A stretch of DNA of 64,000 nucleotides, from contig JARUPY010000090.1 of the NCBI GenBank assembly GCA_029817715.1, positions 186,001-250,000 on the forward strand, given 5' to 3'. Shown here piece after piece: positions 7,928 to 16,729 of this stretch (the first letter of the stretch is position 1; every line of letters starts with the position of its first letter). The stretch is from Melastoma dodecandrum (taxonomy: Eukaryota > Streptophyta > Magnoliopsida > Myrtales > Melastomataceae). The notes below the pieces were generated by a model, which saw nothing but the letters and a program-made list of their open reading frames with translations, was not told the origin of the DNA and made no database searches. A program made the translations under genes and the position numbers.

Positions 7928-8346
7928 TAATCAAGCCCGAAGACGCGCTGACCCAGGCGGACTACGAGACGCTGGCTGCTTTCCGGCACGCGCTTCGTCG
8001 CTTCGCGAGCTTTAGCAGCGAGGCCGCGAAGCAGGCTGGCCTGACGACGCAGCAGCACCAAGCGCTGCTTGCGATCAAGGGCGCACCGGCCGGCACGCCG
8101 ATGACCGTCGGCCGCCTCGCCGAAGGCCTCATGCTCGCGCCGCATACGGCAGCCGAGCTGGTGACGCGACTTGAAGCGGCCGATCTGGTAGCCAAACGCG
8201 CCGACCCTGCCGACCGCCGTCGCACGGTGCTGATGTTGAGGTCGCAGGCCGAGGACAAGCTGCGCGCGCTAACGCTCGTGCATCGGCGCGAGGTGCGTCA
8301 GCTTGCACCGCGCCTGCTCGCGCTCTTCAGGGACTTGGAGGCGTGA
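7912..8346 (+). CDS. MarR-family transcriptional regulator
   Basis: A 144-residue winged-helix protein. The core (about residues 35-110) has LTTQQHQALLAIKG, MTVGRLAEGLMLAPHTAAELVTRLEAADLV and the wing KRADPADRRRTVLMLR, all typical of MarR. The start lies 13 bases from that of the divergent ClC gene and a dyad covers the shared promoter region, so autoregulation plus control of the transporter is likely. The inducing ligand is unknown. No ribosome site is visible, suggesting a leaderless or weakly translated message. Confidence 0.85.
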   Translation: MSQHDIIKPEDALTQADYETLAAFRHALRRFASFSSEAAKQAGLTTQQHQALLAIKGAPAGTPMTVGRLAEGLMLAPHTAAELVTRLEAADLVAKRADPADRRRTVLMLRSQAEDKLRALTLVHRREVRQLAPRLLALFRDLEA

Positions 8347-8435
8347 GGCAGGGCAGCTGCTTCTCAGGCATCCGGCTCGAGCTTAACGCTGAGCCAAGGT
8401 GTCTCCCATTGCTCCTCGTTGACGAAGCTGCGCTG

Positions 8436-9119
8436 TTAGCGCGCGCTCGCAGAGTTGAAGGTATTCACGACCTCGTCGTAGTGAGCAAGAAGATCGGCGG
8501 GGTCTTTGTAGACGGCAACACAGCCGGCCTTGCGCAGCTCAGCTTCCGGGAAACCGCCGCACAGAAGGCCTATCGTCCGGAGACCAACCTTGCCCGCAGC
8601 CTCGGCGTCGTAGGGCGTGTCCCCGACAACGATCGCGTCTTCGCAAGCGACGTCGCCGAGCCGCCCGAGCGCCGCCTGGAAGATGTCGCCGTGGGGCTTG
8701 GAGCGCTCGGCATCATCGGATGACGTCTGGTGTTCGATGAGGTCGGCGGCTTCGGCCTTATGCTTATACGTATCGAGCTGATCGCCGTGCGCCGACGACG
8801 CGAGCGCGATCTTGAAGCCGTCGTCGCGTAGCCGCTGAAAGAGCGCGCGCACCATTGGGAACGCTTCGATCTTCTGCAGATATCCATCTTTGAGGATCTC
8901 GGCACGGCGCGCGTTGATCGCTTCGCCCTTCGCTTCCACCTCCTCGCGCGAAAGAGATACCGGCATCAGCTCGTCGCCGCTTTTGCCGATCTGGCCGCGA
9001 AGCTTCTCGAAGCCGATCTCGTGGCCGAAATCGCGAAACGCCTTCCGCCATGTCTCCGTGTGGATCGCGACGGAATCAACAAGCGTGCCGTCGACGTCGA
9101 AGATGAATGCTTTTGCCAT
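8436..9119 (-). CDS. HAD-superfamily phosphatase
   Basis: A 227-residue Rossmann-like HAD hydrolase with motif I FDVDGTLVDS (nucleophile Asp8), motif II around LASSAHGDQ, motif III Lys in SKPHGDIF and motif IV VVGDTPYDAEAA. A helical cap follows motif I, as in phosphoglycolate phosphatase/beta-phosphoglucomutase relatives (subclass I cap). The substrate cannot be set from sequence; sugar phosphates or 2-phosphoglycolate are typical. The start at 9119 follows GAGATC, and the upstream open frame is not supported. It lies 80 bases downstream of the SDR gene on the same strand. Confidence 0.8.
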   Translation of the reverse strand: MAKAFIFDVDGTLVDSVAIHTETWRKAFRDFGHEIGFEKLRGQIGKSGDELMPVSLSREEVEAKGEAINARRAEILKDGYLQKIEAFPMVRALFQRLRDDGFKIALASSAHGDQLDTYKHKAEAADLIEHQTSSDDAERSKPHGDIFQAALGRLGDVACEDAIVVGDTPYDAEAAGKVGLRTIGLLCGGFPEAELRKAGCVAVYKDPADLLAHYDEVVNTFNSASAR

Positions 9120-9199
9120 CGGATCTCGTAAGTGCGGAAGCGGCTCGTGGTTCCCGGCGGCGAGCTCCGGTGCATGCCGAAGCTCGCTGCCAAGGCGTC

Positions 9200-10096
9200 T
9201 CACGCCGTGCCGTTGCCGCCGGTGGCGCCGTAGACCTCGCCGGTGACGTAGCTCGCCTCCTGGCTCGCCAGGAACACGTAGACCGGCGCGAGCTCGACAG
9301 GCTGCCCCGGCCGACCCAGCGGCACGCTCGAGCCGAACTTTTCAACCGCTTCCTGCGGCTGACCGCCGGAGGGCTGGAGCGCGGTCCAGAACGGGCCCGG
9401 CGCCACCGCATTCACGCGGATGCCCTTCTCGATCACCTGCTTGGCCAGCGCTTTCGAGAAGGCGACGATGCCGGCCTTGGTCGTCGAATAATCGACGAGG
9501 ATCGCCGGCGGATTGTAGGCGACGACGGACGCGGTGTTGATGATCGACGCCCCCGGCGGCAGGTGCGGGATGGCGGCCTTGGTGATCCAGAACATCGCGT
9601 AGAGATTGGTCTTCAGGGTGCGATCGAACTGCTCGCTCGTGATGTCGGCGATGTCGGACTGGTTGGTCTGCTTGCCGGCATTGTTGACGAGGATGTCGAG
9701 GCCGCCCAAGGCGGCGATCGCCTTGTCGACGAGGCTGTCGCAAAAGGCCCGGTCGGTGATGTCGCCAGGCAGCAGCACGGCCTTGCGACCATCGGCCCGG
9801 ATGAGATCGGCGACCTGCCTGGCGTCGGTCTCTTCGCTCGGCAGGTAGCCAAGCGCGACATCGGCGCCTTCGCGAGCGAAGGCGATGGCAGCTGCGCGAC
9901 CGATCCCTGAGTCCGCTCCGGTCACGAGCGCGCGGCGGCCGCGAAGCCGGTCGGAGCCGCGATAGGTGTGCTCCCCATGATCGGGGACCGGATCCATCTC
10001 GGCGGCAAGCCCCGGCGCCTTCTGCGGCTGGCGCGGGAAGGGCGGTGTCGGGTACTGCGTGCGGGGATCCTGCAGGTCTGTTCGGCTCGCCGGCAA
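9200..10096 (-). CDS. SDR-family oxidoreductase (YghA-like)
   Basis: A 298-residue short-chain dehydrogenase/reductase. The NAD(P)-binding [10 protein letters not shown] is at about 59-68, NNAG at about 137-140, and the catalytic YSTTK at about 203-207. An N-terminal extension of about 45 residues with [14 protein letters not shown] is characteristic of the YghA/general-stress-protein-39 type. Members reduce aldehydes or ketones; the physiological substrate is often unknown. The gene is monocistronic or heads a unit with the HAD gene. The 178 bases upstream contain a small dyad (GTTCG-6-CGAAC at 10151-10166). Confidence 0.85.
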   Translation of the reverse strand: MPASRTDLQDPRTQYPTPPFPRQPQKAPGLAAEMDPVPDHGEHTYRGSDRLRGRRALVTGADSGIGRAAAIAFAREGADVALGYLPSEETDARQVADLIRADGRKAVLLPGDITDRAFCDSLVDKAIAALGGLDILVNNAGKQTNQSDIADITSEQFDRTLKTNLYAMFWITKAAIPHLPPGASIINTASVVAYNPPAILVDYSTTKAGIVAFSKALAKQVIEKGIRVNAVAPGPFWTALQPSGGQPQEAVEKFGSSVPLGRPGQPVELAPVYVFLASQEASYVTGEVYGATGGNGTA

Positions 10097-10274
10097 GTTC
10101 GTTCTCCGTCAGCTGATGCCAAGTCACCGGAAGTGCCACCTAACTTTTTGGTTCGAACGTACGAACGCCCAAGGCTGCGACATTTAAGCGCGATGTTGCC
10201 TCTGCGATGAGCCGTCGATCAGGCGCCGTTGCGTCGTCGAACTGAGGCCGCGCAAAAGACGAGACAGTTTGCCA

Positions 10275-11015
10275 CTATACCATCTTCGCCAGGCGACCGT
10301 CGCTGGCGTCGAGCACCAAAAAGCTTTCCTGCGTCTCCATGGAGAGCGTCGAGCGTGCGGCGTCGACGCCGCCGAACTGGAACGGGAGCTGGCTCGCATA
10401 GCTCAGCGCGGCAGAGACCTTGCGGTCTGACGCGGCCGCACCGAGCGTGACGACCCGCCTCTCGAAGCTGGCGAGCTCGTGCACGAAAGGACTCTGCCGC
10501 GCCGCAGGTCTCGTTGCGTAAGGCGCGTCCGTCCAGAGCCAACAGGCCGAGCCGCCCCGGTGAAGCGCAAGGAAGGTCGCGACATGATCGACGTGAGCCC
10601 CGATCGCCTGCGGTGCGAGGACGAGGTCCGGCTCGTAGCCTTTGCGCAGCTCAGCAAGATGAGCCGCGATCTCCGCCACGATCTCGTCGGCCGGCAGAAG
10701 GCCGGCGAACAAGTCCGCGGCCGAGTTGTAGCCGCGGTGCGGCGCTTCGCGGAAAGGCAGCCAGATCGGCTCGGCGCCGATTGCGGCGCAGGCCTGGCGG
10801 TCCTCTTCGCGGCGCAGCGCCATGTAGTCGATGTCGGCGGCAAGCCCCTTGTCGAGCTGGCAGGCCAGGGCGAAGCCCTGCGGATGCGGCACGCTCGCGG
10901 TGAATACCGTTGCCACGATGACGCGCCAGCCGAGCTCGCTCAGCCGGGCCAGCGTGCCGCCGGCGGAAAAGATCGCGTCGTCAAGATGCGGAGAGATCGC
11001 GAGCGCGGTCGGCAT
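10275..11015 (-). CDS. LmbE/PIG-L-family N-deacetylase (MshB-like)
   Basis: A 246-residue zinc hydrolase of the LmbE fold. The zinc ligands are placed as in MshB: SPHLDDA (His10, Asp13) and GAHVDHVA (His144), with Asp12 as the likely general base. Relatives remove acetyl from GlcNAc linked to inositol (MshB, PIG-L) or malate (BshB). It is the last gene of the eight-gene inositol operon and starts one base after the stop of the GT4 gene, so it plausibly deacetylates the GlcNAc-type glycoside made by that enzyme (inference). Confidence 0.85.
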   Translation of the reverse strand: MPTALAISPHLDDAIFSAGGTLARLSELGWRVIVATVFTASVPHPQGFALACQLDKGLAADIDYMALRREEDRQACAAIGAEPIWLPFREAPHRGYNSAADLFAGLLPADEIVAEIAAHLAELRKGYEPDLVLAPQAIGAHVDHVATFLALHRGGSACWLWTDAPYATRPAARQSPFVHELASFERRVVTLGAAASDRKVSAALSYASQLPFQFGGVDAARSTLSMETQESFLVLDASDGRLAKMV

Positions 11016-11016
11016 T

Positions 11017-12240
11017 TCAGAGCAAGTGCGGCTGTTCGCGGAAGCGGCACGGCGTGCGCTCGATGTCGCGATGGAAGCTCTTGGCCGGTACGGTGCCGAT
11101 CACGCTCTCGTAGACGCCGACGATTTGGCGACCAATGACTTTCCAGGAGTAGGTTGCACGACACTCCTCGAGCGCGCGGGTGGCGAGGCGTTTGCGCAGC
11201 GCAGAGTCTGCGATGAGCTGCGCCAGGGCCTCGGCATGCGCCGCGACGTCGCCGGCTTCGGTGAGCACGCCATTCTCGCCGTCGCGAAGGCAATCGGTCA
11301 CGCCGACGACCTCGCAGCTGGCGACCGGGAGCCCCGCGGCCATCGCCTCGAGGATCGTGTTCGAGAAGCCCTCGGCGTAGGTCGGCGAGGCGAAGATGTC
11401 GGCGGCGCCGTAGACGGCGGGCGTCGACTCGTAGCTGCTGGCTCCGGTGAAGCGCAGCATCGGTGCCGCGAAGCCGAGTTCTGCCGCCAGCGCCTCGGCG
11501 GCCGCCACATCCGGGCCGATGCCGGAGATGGTCGCCTCGAAATCGATGCCGCGCCTGCGGAGCAGAGCGAGCGCCTCGATGAAATCGAGCACGCCTTTCC
11601 GGCGGTCGATCCTGCCGTGGTAGAGAAGGCGCGGCCGTGCCGCGATCCTGCCGACGTCCTGCCGCGGCGTGAAGCGGGTGGTGTCGACGGCGCCGGGCAC
11701 GCGCGTGAAGCGCGAGGGCGGCACGCCCATGCGGTCCGACACCTCAGCGACGAAGCTTTCACCGCCGATGAGCAGCGCGCCGGCGTGATCCAGCACCCGT
11801 CGGAACGCCTTGAAGTGCGTCTCGCAGCACGAGCCGACCCAATGGCCGTCGCCGCCCTGGATCGACACGACGCTGGGAACGGCGAGATCGGCCGCCGCGA
11901 GGACCGTGGCCCAGCCGGTCGGGTAGCCGTATTGCGCGTGCAGGATGTCGAAGGGCGCGGCGGCATGTTCGCGCGTCACCGTGGCGATGATCGTCTCGAT
12001 GTCGCGCTCGAAGTCGCCGCCGTCCTGCTCGCCGCGCGCCGGGAGCCCGATGACCTTGACGCCCGGCACGTCCGGCGGCGGCCCGCCGCCATACACCGTC
12101 GAATGCGCGCCGTCGTAATACTGGCTGATCATCGTGACGTCGTGGCCGTCGGCGACGAGCTCGCGCAGCAGGTTGACGGCATAGATGCTCATGCCGCTGA
12201 CGGCCGGGAAATAGCGCCGGGATACGAAGCAGATCCTCAT
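11017..12240 (-). CDS. GT4-family glycosyltransferase (MshA/BshA-like)
   Basis: A 407-residue GT-B retaining glycosyltransferase. The N-terminal domain opens with FVSRRYFPAVSGMSIYAVNLL, analogous to the glycine-rich acceptor loop of MshA. The C-terminal donor domain has Arg210 and Lys215 in HGRIDRRKG and the EX7E motif Glu290-Glu298 (EGFSNTILE). These are donor diphosphate and sugar contacts in the family. Sitting downstream of an inositol-phosphate synthase and upstream of an LmbE deacetylase, it could join a UDP-sugar (perhaps UDP-GlcNAc) to inositol phosphate. The donor and acceptor are inference. Confidence 0.85.
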   Translation of the reverse strand: MRICFVSRRYFPAVSGMSIYAVNLLRELVADGHDVTMISQYYDGAHSTVYGGGPPPDVPGVKVIGLPARGEQDGGDFERDIETIIATVTREHAAAPFDILHAQYGYPTGWATVLAAADLAVPSVVSIQGGDGHWVGSCCETHFKAFRRVLDHAGALLIGGESFVAEVSDRMGVPPSRFTRVPGAVDTTRFTPRQDVGRIAARPRLLYHGRIDRRKGVLDFIEALALLRRRGIDFEATISGIGPDVAAAEALAAELGFAAPMLRFTGASSYESTPAVYGAADIFASPTYAEGFSNTILEAMAAGLPVASCEVVGVTDCLRDGENGVLTEAGDVAAHAEALAQLIADSALRKRLATRALEECRATYSWKVIGRQIVGVYESVIGTVPAKSFHRDIERTPCRFREQPHLL

Positions 12241-12250
12241 GCTCTACTCC

Positions 12251-13078
12251 TCACGCGACGCGACACTGGCGCAGCCATTCGAGCGAGCCGCGTATCGCCT
12301 TGTCGGCCTGCGGGCTCTCGCGCGACAGCTCGACGCAGACGAGCTTCTCGAAGCGCGTGGCCTCCAGCGCGGCGAGGATCGACGGCACGTCCATGTCGCC
12401 GGTCCCGAACGGCAGATGCAGATGGACGCCGCGCTTCATGTCCTCGATCGAGACGGTGCCCAGATGCCCTGCCCATCGATGCACGGCTTCCGCCGGATCG
12501 ATCTCGCCCGTGACGAGGCAATGGCCGGTGTCGAGCGCCAGGCGAAGCCCCTCGACGCCGAGCATCTCCCACTCGGCCGGCGTCTCGATCAGCATGCCGG
12601 GCTCGGGCTCGAAGGCGGCCGTGACGCCGGCGCGCTCGGCATAGGCGACGACCTCGGCAAGACCGTCGCGAAGCCAACCGTGTGCTTCCGCACGATCGAC
12701 GCCCGGCTTCGGCACGCCGGCCCAGAAGGAGACGGCCTCCGACTGCAGGATCGCCGCGATGTCGATGGCTCGCTTGAGGAAGGCCACGCGCCGGGCGCGC
12801 CCCTCGGGATCGGCGGTCACGAGGGTCGGCTCGTGCTTGGCACGCGGATCGAGCAGGAACCTCGCACCGGTCTCGATCACCGAGTCGAACGACAGCGCGT
12901 CGAGCCGACGGCGCAGCGCAAGCGCTGCCTCCTGCCAGGAGGGCGCGAAGGGATCGAAATGATGATGGTCGAGCGTGAGCGCGACGCCCGCGTAGCCGGC
13001 CTCCGCCATAAGGTCGAGCGCGTCGTCGAGCCGGTGGCTGCCGCAACCGTTGGTGTTGTAGGCGAAGCGCAAGCTCAC
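12251..13078 (-). CDS. Sugar phosphate isomerase/epimerase, TIM barrel (AP endonuclease 2 family)
   Basis: A 275-residue TIM barrel of the xylose-isomerase-like group (IolE/IolI/IolH relatives). Probable metal ligands are Glu157 (FEPEPG), Asp183/His186 (LDTGHC), Glu212 (SIEDMKRG) and His219 or His221 (VHLHLPFG). The protein starts at a GTG at 13078 that overlaps the TGA of the YcaO gene (GTGA), so the two are translationally coupled. Family members isomerise, epimerise or dehydrate inosose and keto sugars, which fits the adjacent Gfo/Idh dehydrogenase and inositol-phosphate synthase. The exact reaction is unknown. Confidence 0.8.
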   Translation of the reverse strand: MSLRFAYNTNGCGSHRLDDALDLMAEAGYAGVALTLDHHHFDPFAPSWQEAALALRRRLDALSFDSVIETGARFLLDPRAKHEPTLVTADPEGRARRVAFLKRAIDIAAILQSEAVSFWAGVPKPGVDRAEAHGWLRDGLAEVVAYAERAGVTAAFEPEPGMLIETPAEWEMLGVEGLRLALDTGHCLVTGEIDPAEAVHRWAGHLGTVSIEDMKRGVHLHLPFGTGDMDVPSILAALEATRFEKLVCVELSRESPQADKAIRGSLEWLRQCRVA

Positions 13079-14568
13079 GCCGCGACCTCTGCGGCCGCGA
13101 CATGATGCGCCTCGGGCTCCCGATAAAGCGGGTAGAGCGGGCCGACCACGGCCGCGAGACGCTCCATGTCCAGCAGCGGCTGTCGCCCGAAGCGACCGAG
13201 GGCCTCCGGCGACAGGCGGATCGGCTTTCGCGTCTCGCTCGGCGCCCCGAAGACGACGAGCGGGTCGTCGCGCTCGATCAGCCTGCGCGTGTTGCGCTCG
13301 CCGATGCGCCCATAGCTCATGGTCTCGACCTCGAGGCCCGGCGCGATCGTCTTCGCGACGCTGACCGGGGCACCCGGCGGGGTGAGGTCGACGCTGAGGA
13401 CGTCGATGCCGGCCGCCTCGACGCGGACCCGCGCAATGCGTCCGGCTTCGCGCGAGCCGGTCGCGGGTGTCGACGGCAGATCGTTCAAACGCTTGCTGCC
13501 GCGCACCGCGTGCACGCTGTTGGCGAGCCAGGCGCGGATGTCGGCGGGCCGTCGCAACGACCAGTCGCGCATGGCCTCGAAGGCCCGGCCCTCCTGGGCG
13601 CCGACACCCGCTCCGGCCTGGCGCAGGAAGCGATCGACGTACCCCTGCGGCGCGATACGATCGACGACGGCGGCCGGCCCCTGCGCGAACGCCTTGCGGG
13701 CGCGGGAGGCTGCGAATTCGCAGAGACATTTGGCGAGGGCGCGCTCGCGATCGGGATGGCAGGCTTCGCCGCAGCCCGTCAGCATGATCGGCAGCGGCGG
13801 ATCGCGGCCGTCGCGCTCGAAACCCACGCAATAGACGTTGGCGAGGCCGAACTCGTCGGTGGCGAACTTGGGGATGACGCGGATGCCGGCCCGCTCGAAG
13901 CGATCGAGGATCGGCGTCACCGCGGCCGGGGGCGGCGTCGGAAGGTCGAGGGCGATGCCGCGATCGAGCGCCTTGAAGCCGAGCCCGTTGCCGTCGCGCT
14001 GCAGCAGCTCGAGCAGGCCGTGCCCCATCGCCCAGTCGCGGTCGGGACCGGCGCCCATGCCGTTGGTGATGAGCGTCGTGAACGGCGTGTAGCCCGCGGA
14101 CAGATCCTTCCGCGCAAGCGCGACGACGTCGATCGGCACGAGCACCGTGGCGCCGTCACGCGCGCGGCGGCTCTCCACCCAGTCGAGCCGCGTCTCGCGA
14201 TCGACCGGCGAGCCGGCGGGCAGACCGAGCGTGAACGGGTCGGCGACCGCGTCGGCGCCGTGCACGGCGACGAGCTCGGTCCAGCTCGCGCCGATCCTCT
14301 TCATGCCGGGAAGCGTCAAGGCAGGAAACACCATCTCCATGCACTCGCCGAGCGCTCCGAGCGCGGCCTGCGCATCGCTCGTGCCGTAGCCGACGCCGTA
14401 GGGCATGATGTCGGCCAGGCGATCGTCGTCGGGAAACAGCGCGACGATCCACACCGGCAGGCCGATCGTGTCGATCGGCGAGATCGGGAACGCGACGATC
14501 TCGCCCTTCGGCATGGCTTCGACATAGGCCCGGCCCGCGTCGCCCAAGTCGTCAGGCAATCCGGTCAT
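13075..14568 (-). CDS. YcaO-domain protein
   Basis: A 497-residue protein with the three YcaO ATP/Mg signatures: GTSDAQAALGALGECMEM (about 62-79), TNGMGAGPDRDWAMGHGLLE (about 168-187) and GCGEACHPDRERALAKCLCE (about 265-284). Most acidic ligands are kept (Glu75, Glu187, Glu284); the usual ER after the first motif is EM and the usual ERD is QRD. Known YcaO enzymes phosphorylate amide oxygens to make azolines, thioamides or amidines. No precursor peptide, TfuA or cyclodehydratase partner was seen nearby, so a small-molecule substrate is likelier (inference). It overlaps its neighbours on both sides by four bases. Confidence 0.8.
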   Translation of the reverse strand: MTGLPDDLGDAGRAYVEAMPKGEIVAFPISPIDTIGLPVWIVALFPDDDRLADIMPYGVGYGTSDAQAALGALGECMEMVFPALTLPGMKRIGASWTELVAVHGADAVADPFTLGLPAGSPVDRETRLDWVESRRARDGATVLVPIDVVALARKDLSAGYTPFTTLITNGMGAGPDRDWAMGHGLLELLQRDGNGLGFKALDRGIALDLPTPPPAAVTPILDRFERAGIRVIPKFATDEFGLANVYCVGFERDGRDPPLPIMLTGCGEACHPDRERALAKCLCEFAASRARKAFAQGPAAVVDRIAPQGYVDRFLRQAGAGVGAQEGRAFEAMRDWSLRRPADIRAWLANSVHAVRGSKRLNDLPSTPATGSREAGRIARVRVEAAGIDVLSVDLTPPGAPVSVAKTIAPGLEVETMSYGRIGERNTRRLIERDDPLVVFGAPSETRKPIRLSPEALGRFGRQPLLDMERLAAVVGPLYPLYREPEAHHVAAAEVAA

Positions 14569-15587
14569 GATGCTTGCCTCTCAAAGGAGTTCGTTGTGGC
14601 CGGCTCCGCGACCGGACAGGTCGACAGAAGCAGACCCAGCGCCGCCACGTCGCGCGCGATGTCGAAGTCATGCGGCTCGCCGCGCACGGCGGCCGCGAAG
14701 GCGCGGGCCTGCGCCGTAAACGGCGACAAGCCCGCGTCGAACTGCAGCGTGCGGCCGGCACCCGTCGTCGCTTCGATCAGCTCGACACGGCCGCCGGCGT
14801 CCTGCCCCATCGTGTCCGTCGCCACGATCTGGCCGCCGGTGCCGCAGATCTCGAGACGGCGGCGCGGCAGGGTTTCGGGCATGTTGTAGGCGACGTGCAG
14901 GCTGACGAGCACGCCACCGGCCGTTCGGCCGATGAGCATGCCGCCGTCGTCGACGTCGTAGAGTTGGACGCGGCGCTGCAGCAGGCCGGCGAGCTCGACG
15001 ATCGGCTCGCCCAGCAGCATGCCCGCGAGATCGAGCCCATGCGGCGCGAGATCGATCACAGCGCCACCGCCGGCGCGCGCGCGATCGATCCGCCAGTTGT
15101 CTTGCGGGCGCGCCGTGGCGTTCCAGCCGCGATCGAGCCAGCAGGCGTAGACGATACGGACTGCCGTCGGCAGGCCGATCGCGCCCCTCGCGACGGCATC
15201 GCGGATGGCGACATGCGCGGGATGGTGGCGCTGGTCGAACGCCACGGCGAGCAAGGTGCCGGACCGTCGTGCCGCCGCCTCCATTGCGACCGCGTCCTCC
15301 AGCGAGGCGGCGACGGGTTTCTCGCAGAGGACGGGCACGCCCGCGGCAAGGCAGGCCTCGACCACCGGACGGTGGAGATGGTTCGGCGTCGCGACGTAGA
15401 CTGCATCGAGTTCCTCGCGAAGCAATGCGCCGACATCGCGATGCGATCGCGCGCCAAGCGCCGCAGCGGCCTCGAGCGCGACGGGGTCAAGGTCGCAGAC
15501 CGCGACCACACGGCCGCCGGCCGCGACGATGCCCGGCGCCATGTAGTCGCGCGCGACCCAGCCGAAGCCGACGATGCCCCAGCGCAT
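14565..15587 (-). CDS. Gfo/Idh/MocA-family oxidoreductase
   Basis: A 340-residue NAD(P)-dependent dehydrogenase. The Rossmann motif IVGFGWVA is at 5-12, the signature CEKPVA at 88-93 (catalytic Lys90), and the substrate-domain DLAPHGLDLAG includes the usual catalytic His. Relatives oxidise a hydroxyl of inositol (IolG) or nucleotide sugars. In this operon an inositol or inositol-glycoside substrate is a reasonable guess. ATG 15587 shares a base with the stop of the methyltransferase gene; GTG at 15590 is an alternative that would overlap as GTGA. Confidence 0.85.
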   Translation of the reverse strand: MRWGIVGFGWVARDYMAPGIVAAGGRVVAVCDLDPVALEAAAALGARSHRDVGALLREELDAVYVATPNHLHRPVVEACLAAGVPVLCEKPVAASLEDAVAMEAAARRSGTLLAVAFDQRHHPAHVAIRDAVARGAIGLPTAVRIVYACWLDRGWNATARPQDNWRIDRARAGGGAVIDLAPHGLDLAGMLLGEPIVELAGLLQRRVQLYDVDDGGMLIGRTAGGVLVSLHVAYNMPETLPRRRLEICGTGGQIVATDTMGQDAGGRVELIEATTGAGRTLQFDAGLSPFTAQARAFAAAVRGEPHDFDIARDVAALGLLLSTCPVAEPATTNSFERQAS

Positions 15588-16729
15588 CACCACCGCTCCG
15601 GCAGATCGACGAGCTCGCGCGATCGTGCACGCGCCTCGATGACGGTGGCATAGTTGGGAACGTGCGTGCCAAACACCGGAGGATATGTCACGCGCGCGGC
15701 ATACTCGTCGCGATAGCGGTCGGATGGCCAACGAATGCGATCGTCGCGGCCGTAAAGCGGGTTCTTGCGAAGCGGCGCGCCGCTCGGCGGCAGCGCGAGG
15801 CCGGCGACGATGGGACGCGGCGTCGGCGCGCCGCCGAGCGCGATCGAAAACGCTTCGACTGACGAGAGAGGCTCCGGCGTGCTCGGCACAGGCGCGCGGG
15901 CCTCGGCAAGCGCGCGCGTCAGCTCGTCGTCGTCGTAGAAGACAGCGCCCTCGAACATCTCCGCGAGCGTCGCCGCCGTCATGGCGGCGCCGGCCGAGAA
16001 GTTTGCGTGGTCGGCATTGTGGATGTGGGCGAGCGCGAGCAGGCCGCCCGGCGCCGTCGCCTCGCGCAGTCGCGCCGCCACGTCGGTTTTCGGCTCGAGG
16101 AAGTAGAAGGCATCGTGGCAGAGCACCACGCCATGCGTACGCCCGGCGATCGGCCAGGGCGAGCCGGCGTCGAAGCAGACCAGCTCGACCTCGGGACCGA
16201 CGATCCAGTAGCGCGCAAGCCAAAGCTTGGCGAAGACCACGTCGCCGCCGCAGCACCGCACGCCGCGCCGCGACAGCTCGCGGAGATAGGCGCCGGTGCC
16301 GCAGGCGAGCTCGAAGGCGCTCGCCGGCGCGCTCCAATGCGCCTCGAGCAATGCGAGGCCCGCAAGGTAGGTCGGATCGCTCCAGCGATGCGCGAGGTAA
16401 TGCCCGACGCGCCCGAAGCCGAGGCTTTCCATGGCGTCGCGGAAGCTCATCGCATCGCGCTTCGAGACCAGATCGAAGATGCGCGCGGGATCGGCCGGCG
16501 CCCCGGTCCACCAATCATCCTGGTCGGCGAGGAGAGCGACAAGGGCCTCGATCTCGCGGCCATCGTCCAACAGCTTCAGCACGTCCGCGACGAGCGCCTC
16601 CCGCCCGGTGCGTAGATAAGCGATGCCGTCGATGACCGGCCACCGTTCGCCGCTGCCGTCGGAGAGCGAGTAGGCGGTATCTTTCGCGAGGGATCGTCCC
16701 GAGATCGGCGAGAGAAGCGGATCGCTCAT
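15587..16729 (-). CDS. SAM-dependent methyltransferase
   Basis: A 380-residue class I methyltransferase. The first 45 residues resemble a Trm112/UPF0434-type segment (LLSPISGRSL and PVIDGIAYLR) without zinc cysteines. Motif I FELACGTGAYLREL is at 139-152, followed by an acidic strand end (GGDVVF) and a post-motif HDAFYFLEP. The C-terminal 130 residues form an extra domain of unknown role. The ATG overlaps the stop of the HD-type gene by four bases. The acceptor atom and substrate are unknown; an O- or N-methylation of the operon's product is inferred from context. Confidence 0.8.
   Translation of the reverse strand: MSDPLLSPISGRSLAKDTAYSLSDGSGERWPVIDGIAYLRTGREALVADVLKLLDDGREIEALVALLADQDDWWTGAPADPARIFDLVSKRDAMSFRDAMESLGFGRVGHYLAHRWSDPTYLAGLALLEAHWSAPASAFELACGTGAYLRELSRRGVRCCGGDVVFAKLWLARYWIVGPEVELVCFDAGSPWPIAGRTHGVVLCHDAFYFLEPKTDVAARLREATAPGGLLALAHIHNADHANFSAGAAMTAATLAEMFEGAVFYDDDELTRALAEARAPVPSTPEPLSSVEAFSIALGGAPTPRPIVAGLALPPSGAPLRKNPLYGRDDRIRWPSDRYRDEYAARVTYPPVFGTHVPNYATVIEARARSRELVDLPERW

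Noticed and set aside
10151..10166. GTTCG-6-CGAAC dyad, considered as a LexA box
   Set aside because: The alphaproteobacterial LexA site needs a seven-base spacer between direct GAAC/GTTC units; here the spacing is wrong.
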